Source: an archaeon
Lineage (GTDB): Archaea > Iainarchaeota > Iainarchaeia > Iainarchaeales > Iainarchaeaceae
Length of the DNA stretch: 13,726 nucleotides
Assembly (NCBI GenBank): GCA_024653865.1
Contig: JANLHD010000074.1
Span: 1-13,726 of the forward strand
Reading direction: 5' to 3'
Numbering within the stretch: position 1 is the first letter of the stretch; every line of letters starts with the position of its first letter. The notes beneath the pieces were generated by a model that did no database searches, had not been told where the DNA came from, and worked only from the letters and a program-made list of their open reading frames with translations. A program made the position numbers and the translations under genes. This document shows, piece by piece, positions 1 to 6,878 of the stretch.

Positions 1-28
1 CCGAGTTGCACCTAAAGTCGGTTTTCAC

Positions 29-343
29 CTAAAAGTATACGGTCTTGTCGCTTTCCATCAAGAGATTGTAAAACGTTTCCATGTTCGAAATATCGCAAAT
101 ATCCTCCATGTTTCTGCTTTTTATGCAGGTGCCGCAGGCAAGCACTTTACCGCCATCATTTTGGAATTTCTCAGAAAGAGTCTTGACATTGAATTTATCT
201 GTGTCTACCAGACACTCCACGCCACTGTTCATCAGAAAGACCTTTATAATGTCTTTTTTGCCAAGTGCAAGGTTGGCAAACCTGAATGCATTCCACGCCT
301 TTTCAGGCTCGTTCGAACCAATTACTACCGCTATTTTTACCAT
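29..343 (-). CDS. DsrE/DsrF-like small sulfur-relay or redox protein
   Basis: A 104-residue soluble protein of the DsrE/DsrF/TusD-like fold. The N-terminus (MVKIAVVIGSNEPEKAWNAF) reads as the first beta strand and helix of this family. Residues 70-73 are CGTC followed by IKSR, matching the conserved cysteine region of archaeal DsrE-like proteins. C44 and C83 are further cysteines. Family members carry or transfer persulfide sulfur or act as small redox proteins in the cytoplasm; the partner here is unknown. The ATG has a good ribosome site, GGGAGG (351-356), seven bases upstream. A TTTTAAAG box at 386-393 would place the transcript start near 362, giving a short leader. It is divergent from the aminopeptidase, with 142 bases between the start codons. 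Family call fairly firm, substrate unknown. Confidence 0.8.
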   Translation of the reverse strand: MVKIAVVIGSNEPEKAWNAFRFANLALGKKDIIKVFLMNSGVECLVDTDKFNVKTLSEKFQNDGGKVLACGTCIKSRNMEDICDISNMETFYNLLMESDKTVYF

Positions 344-385
344 CTTGATTCCTCCCTTATAACCAATCCTAAATAGTCAAGAAAA

Positions 386-393
386 CTTTAAAA
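386..393 (-). promoter_or_regulatory. Putative TATA box of the DsrE-like gene
   Basis: TTTTAAAG on the minus strand, about 43 bases before the ATG. This leaves room for a leader of roughly 18 bases that contains the GGGAGG ribosome site. Position and sequence fit archaeal promoters; the transcript start is inferred. Confidence 0.45.
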
Positions 394-455
394 TGCAAAG
401 TCTGTAGGCGTTTGCAAGGCTTGGCCATCCAAAATGTGGGTTGGGCGCGTTTTGA

Positions 456-463
456 TTAAAAAG
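456..463 (+). promoter_or_regulatory. Putative TATA box of the aminopeptidase gene
   Basis: TTAAAAAG lies 23-30 bases before the ATG at 486, and there is no ribosome site between them. This is the arrangement expected for a leaderless archaeal transcript. Confidence 0.45.
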
Positions 464-485
464 ACTTTACCTGTTTCTTTTAGTT

Positions 486-1880
486 ATGCAGGCAAAAATC
501 TCATTTTCGGACCCAAGTTCAACAGGCCTTATTGTAAAACTCGTGGTGCAGGACTCTGGACATGGCCACAAGGTGCCAAAATCTTTTACCGGAAAAAAAT
601 TTGAAACCAGTTTTTTGGCCGACCACAACACGCTTCTTGTCGGCCTTGGAAAGGAGCAGGAAATAAAGGATGATTATTACAGGCGTTGCGGCGCCAGGGC
701 AACAAAGGCCGCGTCCGCATTAAAATTTGATTCGGTGCACTTTGCGGCGGATGGGCTCACTGAACAATCCTGCAATTTGCTCCTAGAGGGCGCCTTGATG
801 GCGAATTATGCATTCGACAAGTACAGGTCCAAGGAGGAAAAGTTCCAAAGGATAGGCTCGTTTTCATTTCCAAAATCAATGTCCTCGTGTAGGGACCAAA
901 TGGAAAAAATCCTGAAGGTATCACAGAGCATCTATCTTGTGCGCGACCTTGTCACCGACAACAGCGATTATGTTACGCCGCGCCACCTCGAGGATGTCGC
1001 AAAAAAAATTGCGAAGCAGCACAGGCTCAAAATCAGGGTGCTGCAGGAAGCGCAGTTGAAAAAGCTCGGGTTGAATCTCTTCGCATCCGTCGGAAGGGCC
1101 GGCAACACGCCCCCTAGGCTCATACTTTTGGAATACAATGGCAATGCGAGGCCAGGCGAAAAAATTTTGCTTATTGGAAAGGGAATCACTTTCGATTCCG
1201 GCGGTCTGAACATCAAGGTTGGCGAGAGCATTAAGGACATGCGAATGGACATGGCGGGCGCGGCAACAATGCTCGCAATAATGAACGCCGCGGCACAGCT
1301 TGGCTTGAAGAAGAATCTTGTTGCGGCACTTGCATGCGCCGAGAATCTCGTGGATTCGCGCTCGTATCGGCCGGGCGATGTCATCAAATCTTATGGGGGA
1401 CTAACGGTTGAGAACCTGAACACGGATGCGGAGGGGCGCCTTGTCCTTGCCGACACGATTGCCTTTGCCGCAAAAAAGTACAACCCAAAAGTTATATTGG
1501 AATACTCAACGCTAACTGGCGCGGTTCTTGGCGCGTTGGGTTCGCATTGCGCAGGGGTTGTTAGCAATTCTCCCGAGTATTCAAAAAAGCTCTTTGAGGC
1601 GGGAATGGAGACACATGAATTGGTGTGGGAATTGCCATTATTCGAGGAATACCTTGATGAAACCAAGGGCGAGCGCGCGGATTTGCGCTCGATTGGCAAA
1701 ACACGCAGCAATGGCACAATTTTTGGCGGGGCTTTCCTTTCAAAGTTCGCGGGCGCAACGCCATTTGTGCACGTTGACATAGCCGGCACCGCAATGCTTG
1801 ACGAGGCAAAGGATTACATGCCAAAGGACGGCTCGGGCTTCGGGGTTCGGCTCGGAATCGCGTTTTTGGAGAAAATTTAA
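486..1880 (+). CDS. pepA: Leucyl aminopeptidase, M17 family
   Basis: A 464-residue cytosolic aminopeptidase that removes N-terminal residues from peptides with two metal ions, normally as a hexamer. All catalytic positions are present with the spacing of E. coli PepA: metal ligands K232, D237, D255, D314 and E316, and catalytic K244 and R318. They lie in the blocks GKGITFDSGGLNIK, RMDMAGAA and NTDAEGRLVLAD. The N-terminal 180 residues form the usual, poorly conserved alpha/beta domain. Length is slightly below the roughly 500 typical of bacteria. The ATG is supported by a TATA-like box 23-30 bases upstream and the lack of a ribosome site, suggesting a leaderless message. It probably serves peptide turnover; the neighbours give no more specific role. 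Confidence 0.95.
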   Translation: MQAKISFSDPSSTGLIVKLVVQDSGHGHKVPKSFTGKKFETSFLADHNTLLVGLGKEQEIKDDYYRRCGARATKAASALKFDSVHFAADGLTEQSCNLLLEGALMANYAFDKYRSKEEKFQRIGSFSFPKSMSSCRDQMEKILKVSQSIYLVRDLVTDNSDYVTPRHLEDVAKKIAKQHRLKIRVLQEAQLKKLGLNLFASVGRAGNTPPRLILLEYNGNARPGEKILLIGKGITFDSGGLNIKVGESIKDMRMDMAGAATMLAIMNAAAQLGLKKNLVAALACAENLVDSRSYRPGDVIKSYGGLTVENLNTDAEGRLVLADTIAFAAKKYNPKVILEYSTLTGAVLGALGSHCAGVVSNSPEYSKKLFEAGMETHELVWELPLFEEYLDETKGERADLRSIGKTRSNGTIFGGAFLSKFAGATPFVHVDIAGTAMLDEAKDYMPKDGSGFGVRLGIAFLEKI

Positions 1881-1892
1881 CGAACACAAAGG

Positions 1893-1900
1893 CTTTAATT
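1893..1900 (+). promoter_or_regulatory. Putative TATA box of the small unknown gene at 1923
   Basis: CTTTAATT lies 23-30 bases before the ATG, just after the aminopeptidase stop codon. The spacing matches the other leaderless genes in this window and is part of the reason for accepting the downstream gene. Confidence 0.4.
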
Positions 1901-1922
1901 CTCCAAAACACTTTCTTGAAAT

Positions 1923-2264
1923 ATGCATTCGCAAAATGCAAGAAAAATTGCACAACGGCTCCCAATCAAGCCTCACCATGAGCGCAAGAGCGTAGAGGTG
2001 GTTGATTTTATTCACGGGGTGGCTCTTAAGGCAAAAGCAAAGGAAATACCTGTCAATGTAAGTTACCTGAAATTATTCCTGCATCATGCTGCAACCATGC
2101 CGCCTGAAGGGCAAATGACAAGGTGGATGGCCCAAATAAATCAGCTTGTGATAAAGGCAACGCCAAATTGTTCGGCAAAGCAGTTGCGTGAACTTGCAGG
2201 GCTTGTTCCGGATACTTATCCAATAGCCAAGCGCCACCTGCTTGCCCGCGCGCAAATGCTCTGA
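1923..2264 (+). CDS. Hypothetical small basic protein
   Basis: I do not recognise this 113-residue protein. It is basic and helix-rich, with no signal peptide or membrane segment. It has an Arg/Lys/His-rich N-terminus and one cysteine. A TATA-like box at 1893-1900 and the lack of a ribosome site fit a leaderless gene starting at this ATG. Its stop lies three bases from the convergent stop of the glucose-6-phosphate dehydrogenase gene, the tight packing seen across the window. A minus-strand reading frame overlaps it but runs into the dehydrogenase gene in another frame, so I prefer this one. Function unknown; coding status moderately supported. Confidence 0.6.
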   Translation: MHSQNARKIAQRLPIKPHHERKSVEVVDFIHGVALKAKAKEIPVNVSYLKLFLHHAATMPPEGQMTRWMAQINQLVIKATPNCSAKQLRELAGLVPDTYPIAKRHLLARAQML

Positions 2265-2267
2265 GCT

Positions 2268-3689
2268 TCACAGCCCCTGCACGACGTTCTCTATTTTGTT
2301 GAACCACTCGCGCCCATTTGCCTTTGCGAGTTCCTCCGCTTTGTTCGGGCCGAATGAACCGGTGTTGTATTTGTTCACGGGAAACTTTTTTTTCGTGATT
2401 TGGTCGATTATTTTCCAGGACGCGTCAATCTCGTCGGAGCGTATGAATGCCTCCTTGCTTCCATCGATCGCATCCACTATGAGGGTCTCGTATGCCTCGG
2501 GTGTGTTGGGCCCGAAAGTGCACTCGTGGCAAAAAGTCATTTTGACAGGCATTATCTTCATTTTTTCCCCCGGCACCTTTCCGTTTATTCGGATTAGCAT
2601 TCCGTCATCCGGCTGTATTTGCACCACGAGGTAATTGGGCTTTATGTCGCGGTTTTGCAAAATGTCGTGCTGTGGCGACTTGAACTGGATGTAAATCGAG
2701 GCAAATTTTTTTCCCAAATTTTTTCCCGTCCTCAAATAGAACGGCACGCCCCTCCATCTCTCGTTGTCCACAAACACGCGGAATGCGCAAAAAGTTTCGG
2801 TTTTGGAGCCGCGCTTCACGCCCTTTTCTTTTTCATACCCCTCGTATTGCCCCAACACCACATCCTGCTTGGCGATTTTTCTCACCGATTTCAGCACCTT
2901 GACCTTTTCGTCACGGATGCTTTTTTCGGAAAAATCCTTTGGCACCTCCATTGCGGTGAGGCACAAAAGCTGGAGAAGGTGGTTTTGTGCAACATCGCGA
3001 AGCGCCCCGGTTGCGTCATAAAATTCTCCCCTGCCTCCGACGCCGAAATCCTCAAGGATGTTGATCTGCACGTGGTCAATGCCAGCCCGATTCCACAGAG
3101 GCGTGAATAGCATGTTCGCAAACCGAAGAACGCCTATGTTTTGCACGAGTTCCTTTCCAAGATAGTGGTCTATCCGGTAAATCTGGTCCTCGCCAAACAC
3201 GCCCAATAATTCCTTGTCGAGTTTTTTTGCGCTTTTGCGGTCATCGCCAAACGGTTTTTCGAAAACAACCCTCGCCCACCCGTTTTTCGCATCCGCAAGT
3301 CCGCATTTTTTTATGTTTTTTGCGATCGGCCCAAAGTGAGCCGGAAGGGTCGCGAGATAAAACAACCGGTCGTGCCTTGCGCTTTTTGCGTCAAGTGAAT
3401 CAAGCAGTGCCGCAAGAGCCGCAAATTTTTCTGCGTCGTTAAAATCCATGTTGAAGTAGTGCGTGCGTTCGGAAAGTGTTTTCCATGCCTCTTCGTTCGG
3501 GCTCTTTATGTTCTTTTTCGCGATTTCCATGAAATCCTTGTTTCCCAAATCCTTGCGCGCAACAGCGACCACATTGAACTCGCCGCCTATTTTTTTCATT
3601 TTAATGAGCCCATGGAGTGCCGGAAAAAGTTTTTTTTGCGCGAGGTCGCCGGTCGCGCCCATTATTATGAAGGTGAAGTTATTGCGCAT
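2268..3689 (-). CDS. zwf: Glucose-6-phosphate 1-dehydrogenase (bacterial Zwf type)
   Basis: Oxidises glucose-6-phosphate to 6-phosphogluconolactone with reduction of NADP (or NAD), the entry step of the oxidative pentose phosphate pathway. The 473 residues carry the N-terminal dinucleotide motif GATGDLAQKK (11-20), R45 after the second strand (often linked to NADP use), EKPFG (144-148), the signature RIDHYLGKE (172-180), and the catalytic-type histidine H237 in the RDVAQNH block. This is the bacterial/eukaryotic family; the archaeal glucose-6-phosphate dehydrogenase known from haloarchaea is unrelated. It is last in a four-gene operon. Its ATG overlaps the lactonase gene by 11 bases and has GGTGA a few bases upstream, so translation is probably coupled. 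The function is clear; cofactor preference is inferred. Confidence 0.96.
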   Translation of the reverse strand: MRNNFTFIIMGATGDLAQKKLFPALHGLIKMKKIGGEFNVVAVARKDLGNKDFMEIAKKNIKSPNEEAWKTLSERTHYFNMDFNDAEKFAALAALLDSLDAKSARHDRLFYLATLPAHFGPIAKNIKKCGLADAKNGWARVVFEKPFGDDRKSAKKLDKELLGVFGEDQIYRIDHYLGKELVQNIGVLRFANMLFTPLWNRAGIDHVQINILEDFGVGGRGEFYDATGALRDVAQNHLLQLLCLTAMEVPKDFSEKSIRDEKVKVLKSVRKIAKQDVVLGQYEGYEKEKGVKRGSKTETFCAFRVFVDNERWRGVPFYLRTGKNLGKKFASIYIQFKSPQHDILQNRDIKPNYLVVQIQPDDGMLIRINGKVPGEKMKIMPVKMTFCHECTFGPNTPEAYETLIVDAIDGSKEAFIRSDEIDASWKIIDQITKKKFPVNKYNTGSFGPNKAEELAKANGREWFNKIENVVQGL

Positions 3690-4362
3690 TCAAATCACCA
3701 AAAACCGTCATTATTGAAACGCTTTTTGCCCCGAGAACTATTTTTGCCGGGCAATCATTTTGCGAAACGCTTTTATCGCAAAAATTATTGTAGGCACTTC
3801 TTTTGGATTCGGATGCGAAGAGCAAAAGCACATCCTTGCTTTGCGCAATGGATTTTGGGGAGAGCGATATTCTTTCGCGCGGCATTTTCGGGGCATTTTT
3901 GATTTCTATGAAACCTTCAGAAGCATCCTGCAATGCCTCTGCCCCCGGGAAAAGCGATGCAATGTGCCCGTCCTCGCCCACTCCTAGGATTGCCAAATCC
4001 AGTTTTCCGCGGGTTACAGAAAAGAATTTTTTGTTGTAATCCGCGAGTGAATCGCCCTTTTCAAACGGGTGCACATGGATTGCCTTTGCTTTTGAAAAAA
4101 ACAATTTGTTTGCCTGCGAAAAATTGCTTTGAGGATCATTTTTGGAAACGAGCCTCTCATCCGCCATGACTGCGTTCACGTGCGGCCAGCTTGGCTTTTG
4201 TTCCCCGAGAATTTGCAGCATTCCTTTCACGGATGAGCCTCCGGGAAATGCGATTGAAAATTGCCCCTTCGCGCCTTCGACTTTCTTTGCCACAAATTCG
4301 GATGCGGCGGCGCTTAATTCATTGTAATCATTGAAGTGTTTTGCTTTTCCCAGAAAAATCAT
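3679..4362 (-). CDS. pgl: 6-phosphogluconolactonase (DevB/Pgl type)
   Basis: Hydrolyses 6-phosphogluconolactone to 6-phosphogluconate, the second oxidative pentose phosphate step. The 227-residue protein shows the glucosamine-6-phosphate isomerase-like fold of this family: FPGGSS (39-44, usually GGST), ADER (67-70), QSNF (78-81), and the family block LGVGEDGHIASLFPG (126-140), whose aspartate and histidine are the usual catalytic-site residues. Length is typical. The ATG overlaps the preceding dehydrogenase stop by four bases (ATGA), and GGTGG lies just upstream, so translation is coupled. It also overlaps the next gene by 11 bases. Placement between the two dehydrogenases matches the order of the chemistry. 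Confidence 0.94.
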   Translation of the reverse strand: MIFLGKAKHFNDYNELSAAASEFVAKKVEGAKGQFSIAFPGGSSVKGMLQILGEQKPSWPHVNAVMADERLVSKNDPQSNFSQANKLFFSKAKAIHVHPFEKGDSLADYNKKFFSVTRGKLDLAILGVGEDGHIASLFPGAEALQDASEGFIEIKNAPKMPRERISLSPKSIAQSKDVLLLFASESKRSAYNNFCDKSVSQNDCPAKIVLGAKSVSIMTVFGDLNAQ

Positions 4363-5267
4363 TTTTCGCCACCTTTTTTTGGCGCCTCATGCCCTCCGAA
4401 GCCAAACCTAAGTGCAGCAACCACCTTGGTGGCAAAGCCCTGCTTTTTGAAGGATTCTTGCCTTGCATCCATTGCAAGCTCAAGCATGGGCATTTTGGAA
4501 TCGAATTCGCGTGCGGCTTCGAGTGTCCATGAACCAGTGGAGCCGCCTCCGACAATTCCGCTTTGGCTTTTGAGTTCCGGGTCCTTTTTGAGTGCATCCG
4601 AGAGCAAATCAACCAGCCAGCTTCTAATCACAGAGCCGTTCTTGTATACCCTTGTGACTTCGCGCAAGTCAAGTTTGTATGGCCCTTTTGCGAGCAGTTC
4701 GTAGCCCTCCCCATAGGATTGCATGAGCGAGTATTCCATGCCGTTGTGCACCATTTTCACAAAGTGCCCACAGCCGCCTTGCCCCATGTAACCGTAACCG
4801 TTTTTCACCGCGAGCGCCTTGAATATTGGTTCGCATTTTTTGAAAGTGCTTTTCGAGCCGCCGACCATTATTGATGCGCCGTTGCGTGCGCCTTCAAGCC
4901 CTCCCGAGGTTCCCGCGTCGAGGAAATCGATTCCTTTTGATGCGAGTTCCTTTCCCCTTTTAATGCTGTCCTTGTAATGCGAGTTGCCCGCGTCTATTAT
5001 GATGTCGCCTTTTTGGAGGAATGGCAAAAGGCTTGAGAGCACTTCGTCAACCGCGGAGCCGTGCGGCACCATTAGCAGGATTATTTTGTTTTTGCCGAGC
5101 TTTTTTGCGAACTCCGCGTAATTTTGCGTTCCGGTTGCGCCCTTTTCCACTAACAGGTTCATTGAGGATGGGTGCCTTGCATATAGCACTAACTTGTGTT
5201 TTTTTTCAAGCAGCCGCAGGCACATCCTGCTTCCCATTTTTCCAAGGCCGATAAAACCGATTTTCAA
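4359..5267 (-). CDS. gnd: 6-phosphogluconate dehydrogenase, decarboxylating, short (~300-residue) type
   Basis: Oxidatively decarboxylates 6-phosphogluconate to ribulose-5-phosphate. The 302 residues hold the Rossmann motif GLGKMG (7-12), DAGNS (92-96), TSGG (120-123), and the active-site run KMVHNGMEYS with K171, H174, N175 and E178 in canonical spacing. At about 300 residues it is the short form, lacking the long C-terminal helical repeat of the ~470-residue enzyme. R31 after the second strand could favour NADP, but this is weak evidence. The start is TTG (5265-5267), chosen because MKIGFIGLG is the exact family N-terminus and GAGG, overlapping the transaldolase stop codon, sits eight bases upstream. 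It is second in the operon, ten bases after transaldolase, and shares ATGA with the lactonase gene. Confidence 0.95.
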   Translation of the reverse strand: MKIGFIGLGKMGSRMCLRLLEKKHKLVLYARHPSSMNLLVEKGATGTQNYAEFAKKLGKNKIILLMVPHGSAVDEVLSSLLPFLQKGDIIIDAGNSHYKDSIKRGKELASKGIDFLDAGTSGGLEGARNGASIMVGGSKSTFKKCEPIFKALAVKNGYGYMGQGGCGHFVKMVHNGMEYSLMQSYGEGYELLAKGPYKLDLREVTRVYKNGSVIRSWLVDLLSDALKKDPELKSQSGIVGGGSTGSWTLEAAREFDSKMPMLELAMDARQESFKKQGFATKVVAALRFGFGGHEAPKKGGEK

Positions 5268-5277
5268 GCAAAGCGCC

Positions 5278-6096
5278 TCACACGAGTTTTTTGAATTCTT
5301 CCGGGGTGTCCTGCGTGAATTTTTTCATTCCGTCCATTGTGAGTTTGTGGGAAAAAATTTCTTTGAACGTGCCAAAGTCCATTGTGGCAATGTCCGCGCC
5401 CGCGAGCGCGCATTCTCGGACCTGCCGCGCGTTTCTCATGGATGCCGCGAGCACTTCGGTTTTTATGCCGTAGTTTCGGAAGATTTGCACGGTTTGCGCA
5501 ACGAGGTCTACCCCGGAAACAATTCCGTTGTCGCTTTTTTGCTCGTCCTCCTCCACAATTCCTCCCGCGGGAAAGTAATCGGTTTTATCGAATTCTACCC
5601 CTGAATTTTTCCGCAGCAAATCGTCTATTCTTCCCGCGAATGGGCTCACGAAGTTCGCGCCCGCTTTTGCCGCGGCAAGTGCCTGTTCGGGGGTAAAAAT
5701 TAGCGTGCAATTCACGGGAATTTTTGCTTTCCTGAGCTCTTTTATCGCAATTACTCCGTCGAATTCCTTTCCTTTTTCGCCTTCGAATTGCGGGTTCACG
5801 GGAATTTTTATGTAAACGTTTTTTGCCGTCGGGTTGAATTTTTTGTAAAGCGTCTTTCCCTGTTTCACCATTCCCTTTGCCTCGAGCTCGGTAACTTCTA
5901 GGCTAACCGGCGTTCCTTTGGCAATCGTGAGTGCGCGCTTGATGTAATTTTCAAGCGAGGCCTTTTCCCCGCGCGATTTCATTTCGTCCACGGCCTTTTT
6001 CACAAGGCTCGGGTTCATTGTGATGCCGTCGCACACGCCGGCGGCATAAACAGTTTCAATTTCGCCAAGGATTGCTGAATCTAGGAAGAACTTCAA
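5278..6096 (-). CDS. tal: Transaldolase (TalC-like family, with an acidic insert)
   Basis: Transfers a three-carbon ketol unit between sugar phosphates, linking the pentose phosphate pathway to glycolysis. Key blocks are MKFFLDSA (1-8), TMNPSL (26-31), the Schiff-base lysine K97 in VYIKIPV, NCTLIFTPEQA (129-139), SPFAGRID (151-158) and LAASMRN (216-222). At 272 residues it is longer than the ~215-residue TalC/fructose-6-phosphate aldolase group. The extra length includes an acidic stretch at about 160-197 between the SPFAGR and final barrel strands. The start is TTG (6094-6096), supported by the family N-terminus and a GGTGG ribosome site. It is the first gene of the operon, with a TATA-like box about 31-39 bases upstream. 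A fructose-6-phosphate aldolase activity cannot be excluded, but the operon argues for transaldolase. Confidence 0.9.
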   Translation of the reverse strand: MKFFLDSAILGEIETVYAAGVCDGITMNPSLVKKAVDEMKSRGEKASLENYIKRALTIAKGTPVSLEVTELEAKGMVKQGKTLYKKFNPTAKNVYIKIPVNPQFEGEKGKEFDGVIAIKELRKAKIPVNCTLIFTPEQALAAAKAGANFVSPFAGRIDDLLRKNSGVEFDKTDYFPAGGIVEEDEQKSDNGIVSGVDLVAQTVQIFRNYGIKTEVLAASMRNARQVRECALAGADIATMDFGTFKEIFSHKLTMDGMKKFTQDTPEEFKKLV

Positions 6097-6126
6097 TTGA
6101 CCACCAGCTAGATTTGGGGAAGAATC

Positions 6127-6135
6127 AATTAAAAG
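6127..6135 (-). promoter_or_regulatory. Putative TATA box of the pentose phosphate operon
   Basis: CTTTTAATT on the minus strand, 31-39 bases before the TTG of the transaldolase gene. This would give a leader of about ten bases holding the GGTGG ribosome site. It is the only promoter-like element found ahead of the four genes, which otherwise overlap or nearly touch. Confidence 0.4.
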
Positions 6136-6140
6136 GCTTG

Positions 6141-6160
6141 CTTTTTCAAAAACAAAAATG
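6141..6160 (-). terminator. T-rich terminator after superoxide dismutase
   Basis: On the minus strand, immediately after the dismutase stop codon and its hairpin, the sequence runs CATTTTTGTTTTTGAAAAAG. Oligo-T tracts are the known signal for intrinsic termination by archaeal RNA polymerase. It separates the dismutase from the promoter of the pentose phosphate operon. Confidence 0.5.
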
Positions 6161-6183
6161 GCAAAGGGTTATTGCCCCTTTGC
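6161..6183 (-). other. Hairpin enclosing the dismutase stop codon
   Basis: A perfect 8-bp inverted repeat, GCAAAGGG / CCCTTTGC, with a seven-base loop that contains the TAA stop of the dismutase gene. On the minus strand it is followed by T-runs; on the plus strand it is followed by six T. It could act as a 3-prime end or stability element, or be a by-product of the C-terminal Lys-Ala-Lys-Gly-Gln coding sequence. Confidence 0.45.
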
Positions 6184-6780
6184 TTTTTTGTGAAGTTCGC
6201 CGACCTTGTCCCAGTTTATGACGTTGAAAAATGCGTCAATGTAATCAGGCCTCTTGTTTTGGTACTTGAGATAATAACTGTGTTCCCACACATCAACCCC
6301 AAGAATTGGTATTTTTCCCTGTGTGAGCGGGTTGTCCTGGTTTGGTGTTGCCGCTATTTCGAGCTTGCCAGAGCTTGCCACAAGCCATGCCCACCCGGAG
6401 CCGAATTGACCAACGCCCGCGGCCTTGAATTTTTCCTTGAAATCGGAAAACGAGCCGAATGCCTTTTTTATTTCGCCTGCAAGTTCGCCTTTGGGTTCCT
6501 TGCCGGCGTTCGGAGCCATCATTTCCCAGAAGAGTGAGTGGTTGTAGTGGCCTCCGCCGTGGTTGCGCACTGCCGGGCGGATGTTTTCGGGAACCTTGTT
6601 TAGGTTCATTATTATTTCCCGGATGTTTTTCTTTTCCCACTCGGTTCCCTGCACCGCAGCATTTAGCTTGTCTACATAAGCCTGGTGGTGCTTGTCGTGG
6701 TGTATCTTCATTGTTTGCTCATCAATGTATGGTTCGAGAGCATTGTATTCGTATGGTAGTTTTGGCACTTCAAAAGCCAT
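6169..6780 (-). CDS. sodA: Superoxide dismutase, Fe/Mn family, Mn-type residues
   Basis: Converts superoxide to hydrogen peroxide and oxygen in the cytosol. Metal ligands are H27 (KIHHDKHH), H81 (YNHSLFW), D163 and H167 (DVWEH), with second-shell Y35. G76/G77 before the NHSLFW block and Q148 in NQD are the pattern of manganese enzymes, because iron enzymes usually place the glutamine in the first region. Metal use is inferred. The start is the ATG at 6780, giving 203 residues. A TTG 15 bases upstream is in frame but overlaps the GGAGG ribosome site that serves the ATG. The promoter contains a 14-bp palindrome shared with the Fe-S operon at 12190, pointing to common control. Read in the same direction as the upstream metallopeptidase gene, but with its own promoter. 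Confidence 0.95.
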   Translation of the reverse strand: MAFEVPKLPYEYNALEPYIDEQTMKIHHDKHHQAYVDKLNAAVQGTEWEKKNIREIIMNLNKVPENIRPAVRNHGGGHYNHSLFWEMMAPNAGKEPKGELAGEIKKAFGSFSDFKEKFKAAGVGQFGSGWAWLVASSGKLEIAATPNQDNPLTQGKIPILGVDVWEHSYYLKYQNKRPDYIDAFFNVINWDKVGELHKKAKGQ

Positions 6781-6798
6781 TAAAATCGCCTCCAAAAA

Positions 6799-6812
6799 TT
6801 AACTATTGTTAA
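6799..6812 (-). promoter_or_regulatory. Palindromic operator in the superoxide dismutase promoter
   Basis: TTAACTATTGTTAA, an inverted repeat TTAAC/GTTAA with a four-base centre, between the TATA-like region and the ribosome site. It covers the likely transcript start. The same site with one base changed, and followed by the same TA, occurs at 12130-12143 before the Fe-S operon. A repressor binding here would block initiation; the regulator is not identified. Confidence 0.6.
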
Positions 6813-6821
6813 TAATTGGGT

Positions 6822-6838
6822 GTTAAAGGCTTAAAAAA
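6822..6838 (-). promoter_or_regulatory. TATA-like region of superoxide dismutase
   Basis: Two overlapping A/T candidates on the minus strand, TTTTTTAAG and CTTTAACA, lie 42-58 bases before the ATG. Either would place the transcript start in or next to the palindrome at 6799-6812 and leave a short leader with GGAGG. Confidence 0.4.
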
Positions 6839-6878
6839 GTTTTGAAATTTAGGGGGCCCCCGAGGTTTGGCTAATAGT

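Noticed and set aside
311..318. GTTCGAAC, resembling a tRNA T-loop
   Set aside because: It encodes part of the DsrE-like N-terminus and has no acceptor or anticodon stem around it.
968..1789. Long minus-strand frames inside the aminopeptidase gene
   Set aside because: They are antisense shadows of a strongly conserved gene and show no recognisable protein pattern.
2053..2307. 84-residue minus-strand frame at the end of zwf
   Set aside because: It overlaps the zwf 3-prime end in a different frame and the accepted plus-strand small gene has a plausible promoter.
6161..6189. Hairpin plus six T read on the plus strand as a bacterial-style terminator
   Set aside because: No plus-strand gene lies upstream; the minus-strand reading, after the dismutase, makes more sense.
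6781..6795. TTG start adding five residues to superoxide dismutase
   Set aside because: Those codons overlap the GGAGG ribosome site that serves the ATG at 6780, and the family N-terminus begins at [10 protein letters not shown].
6852..6861. GGGGGCCCCC palindrome between metallopeptidase and dismutase genes
   Set aside because: Isolated and too short for a stable looped hairpin; no second copy or function seen.
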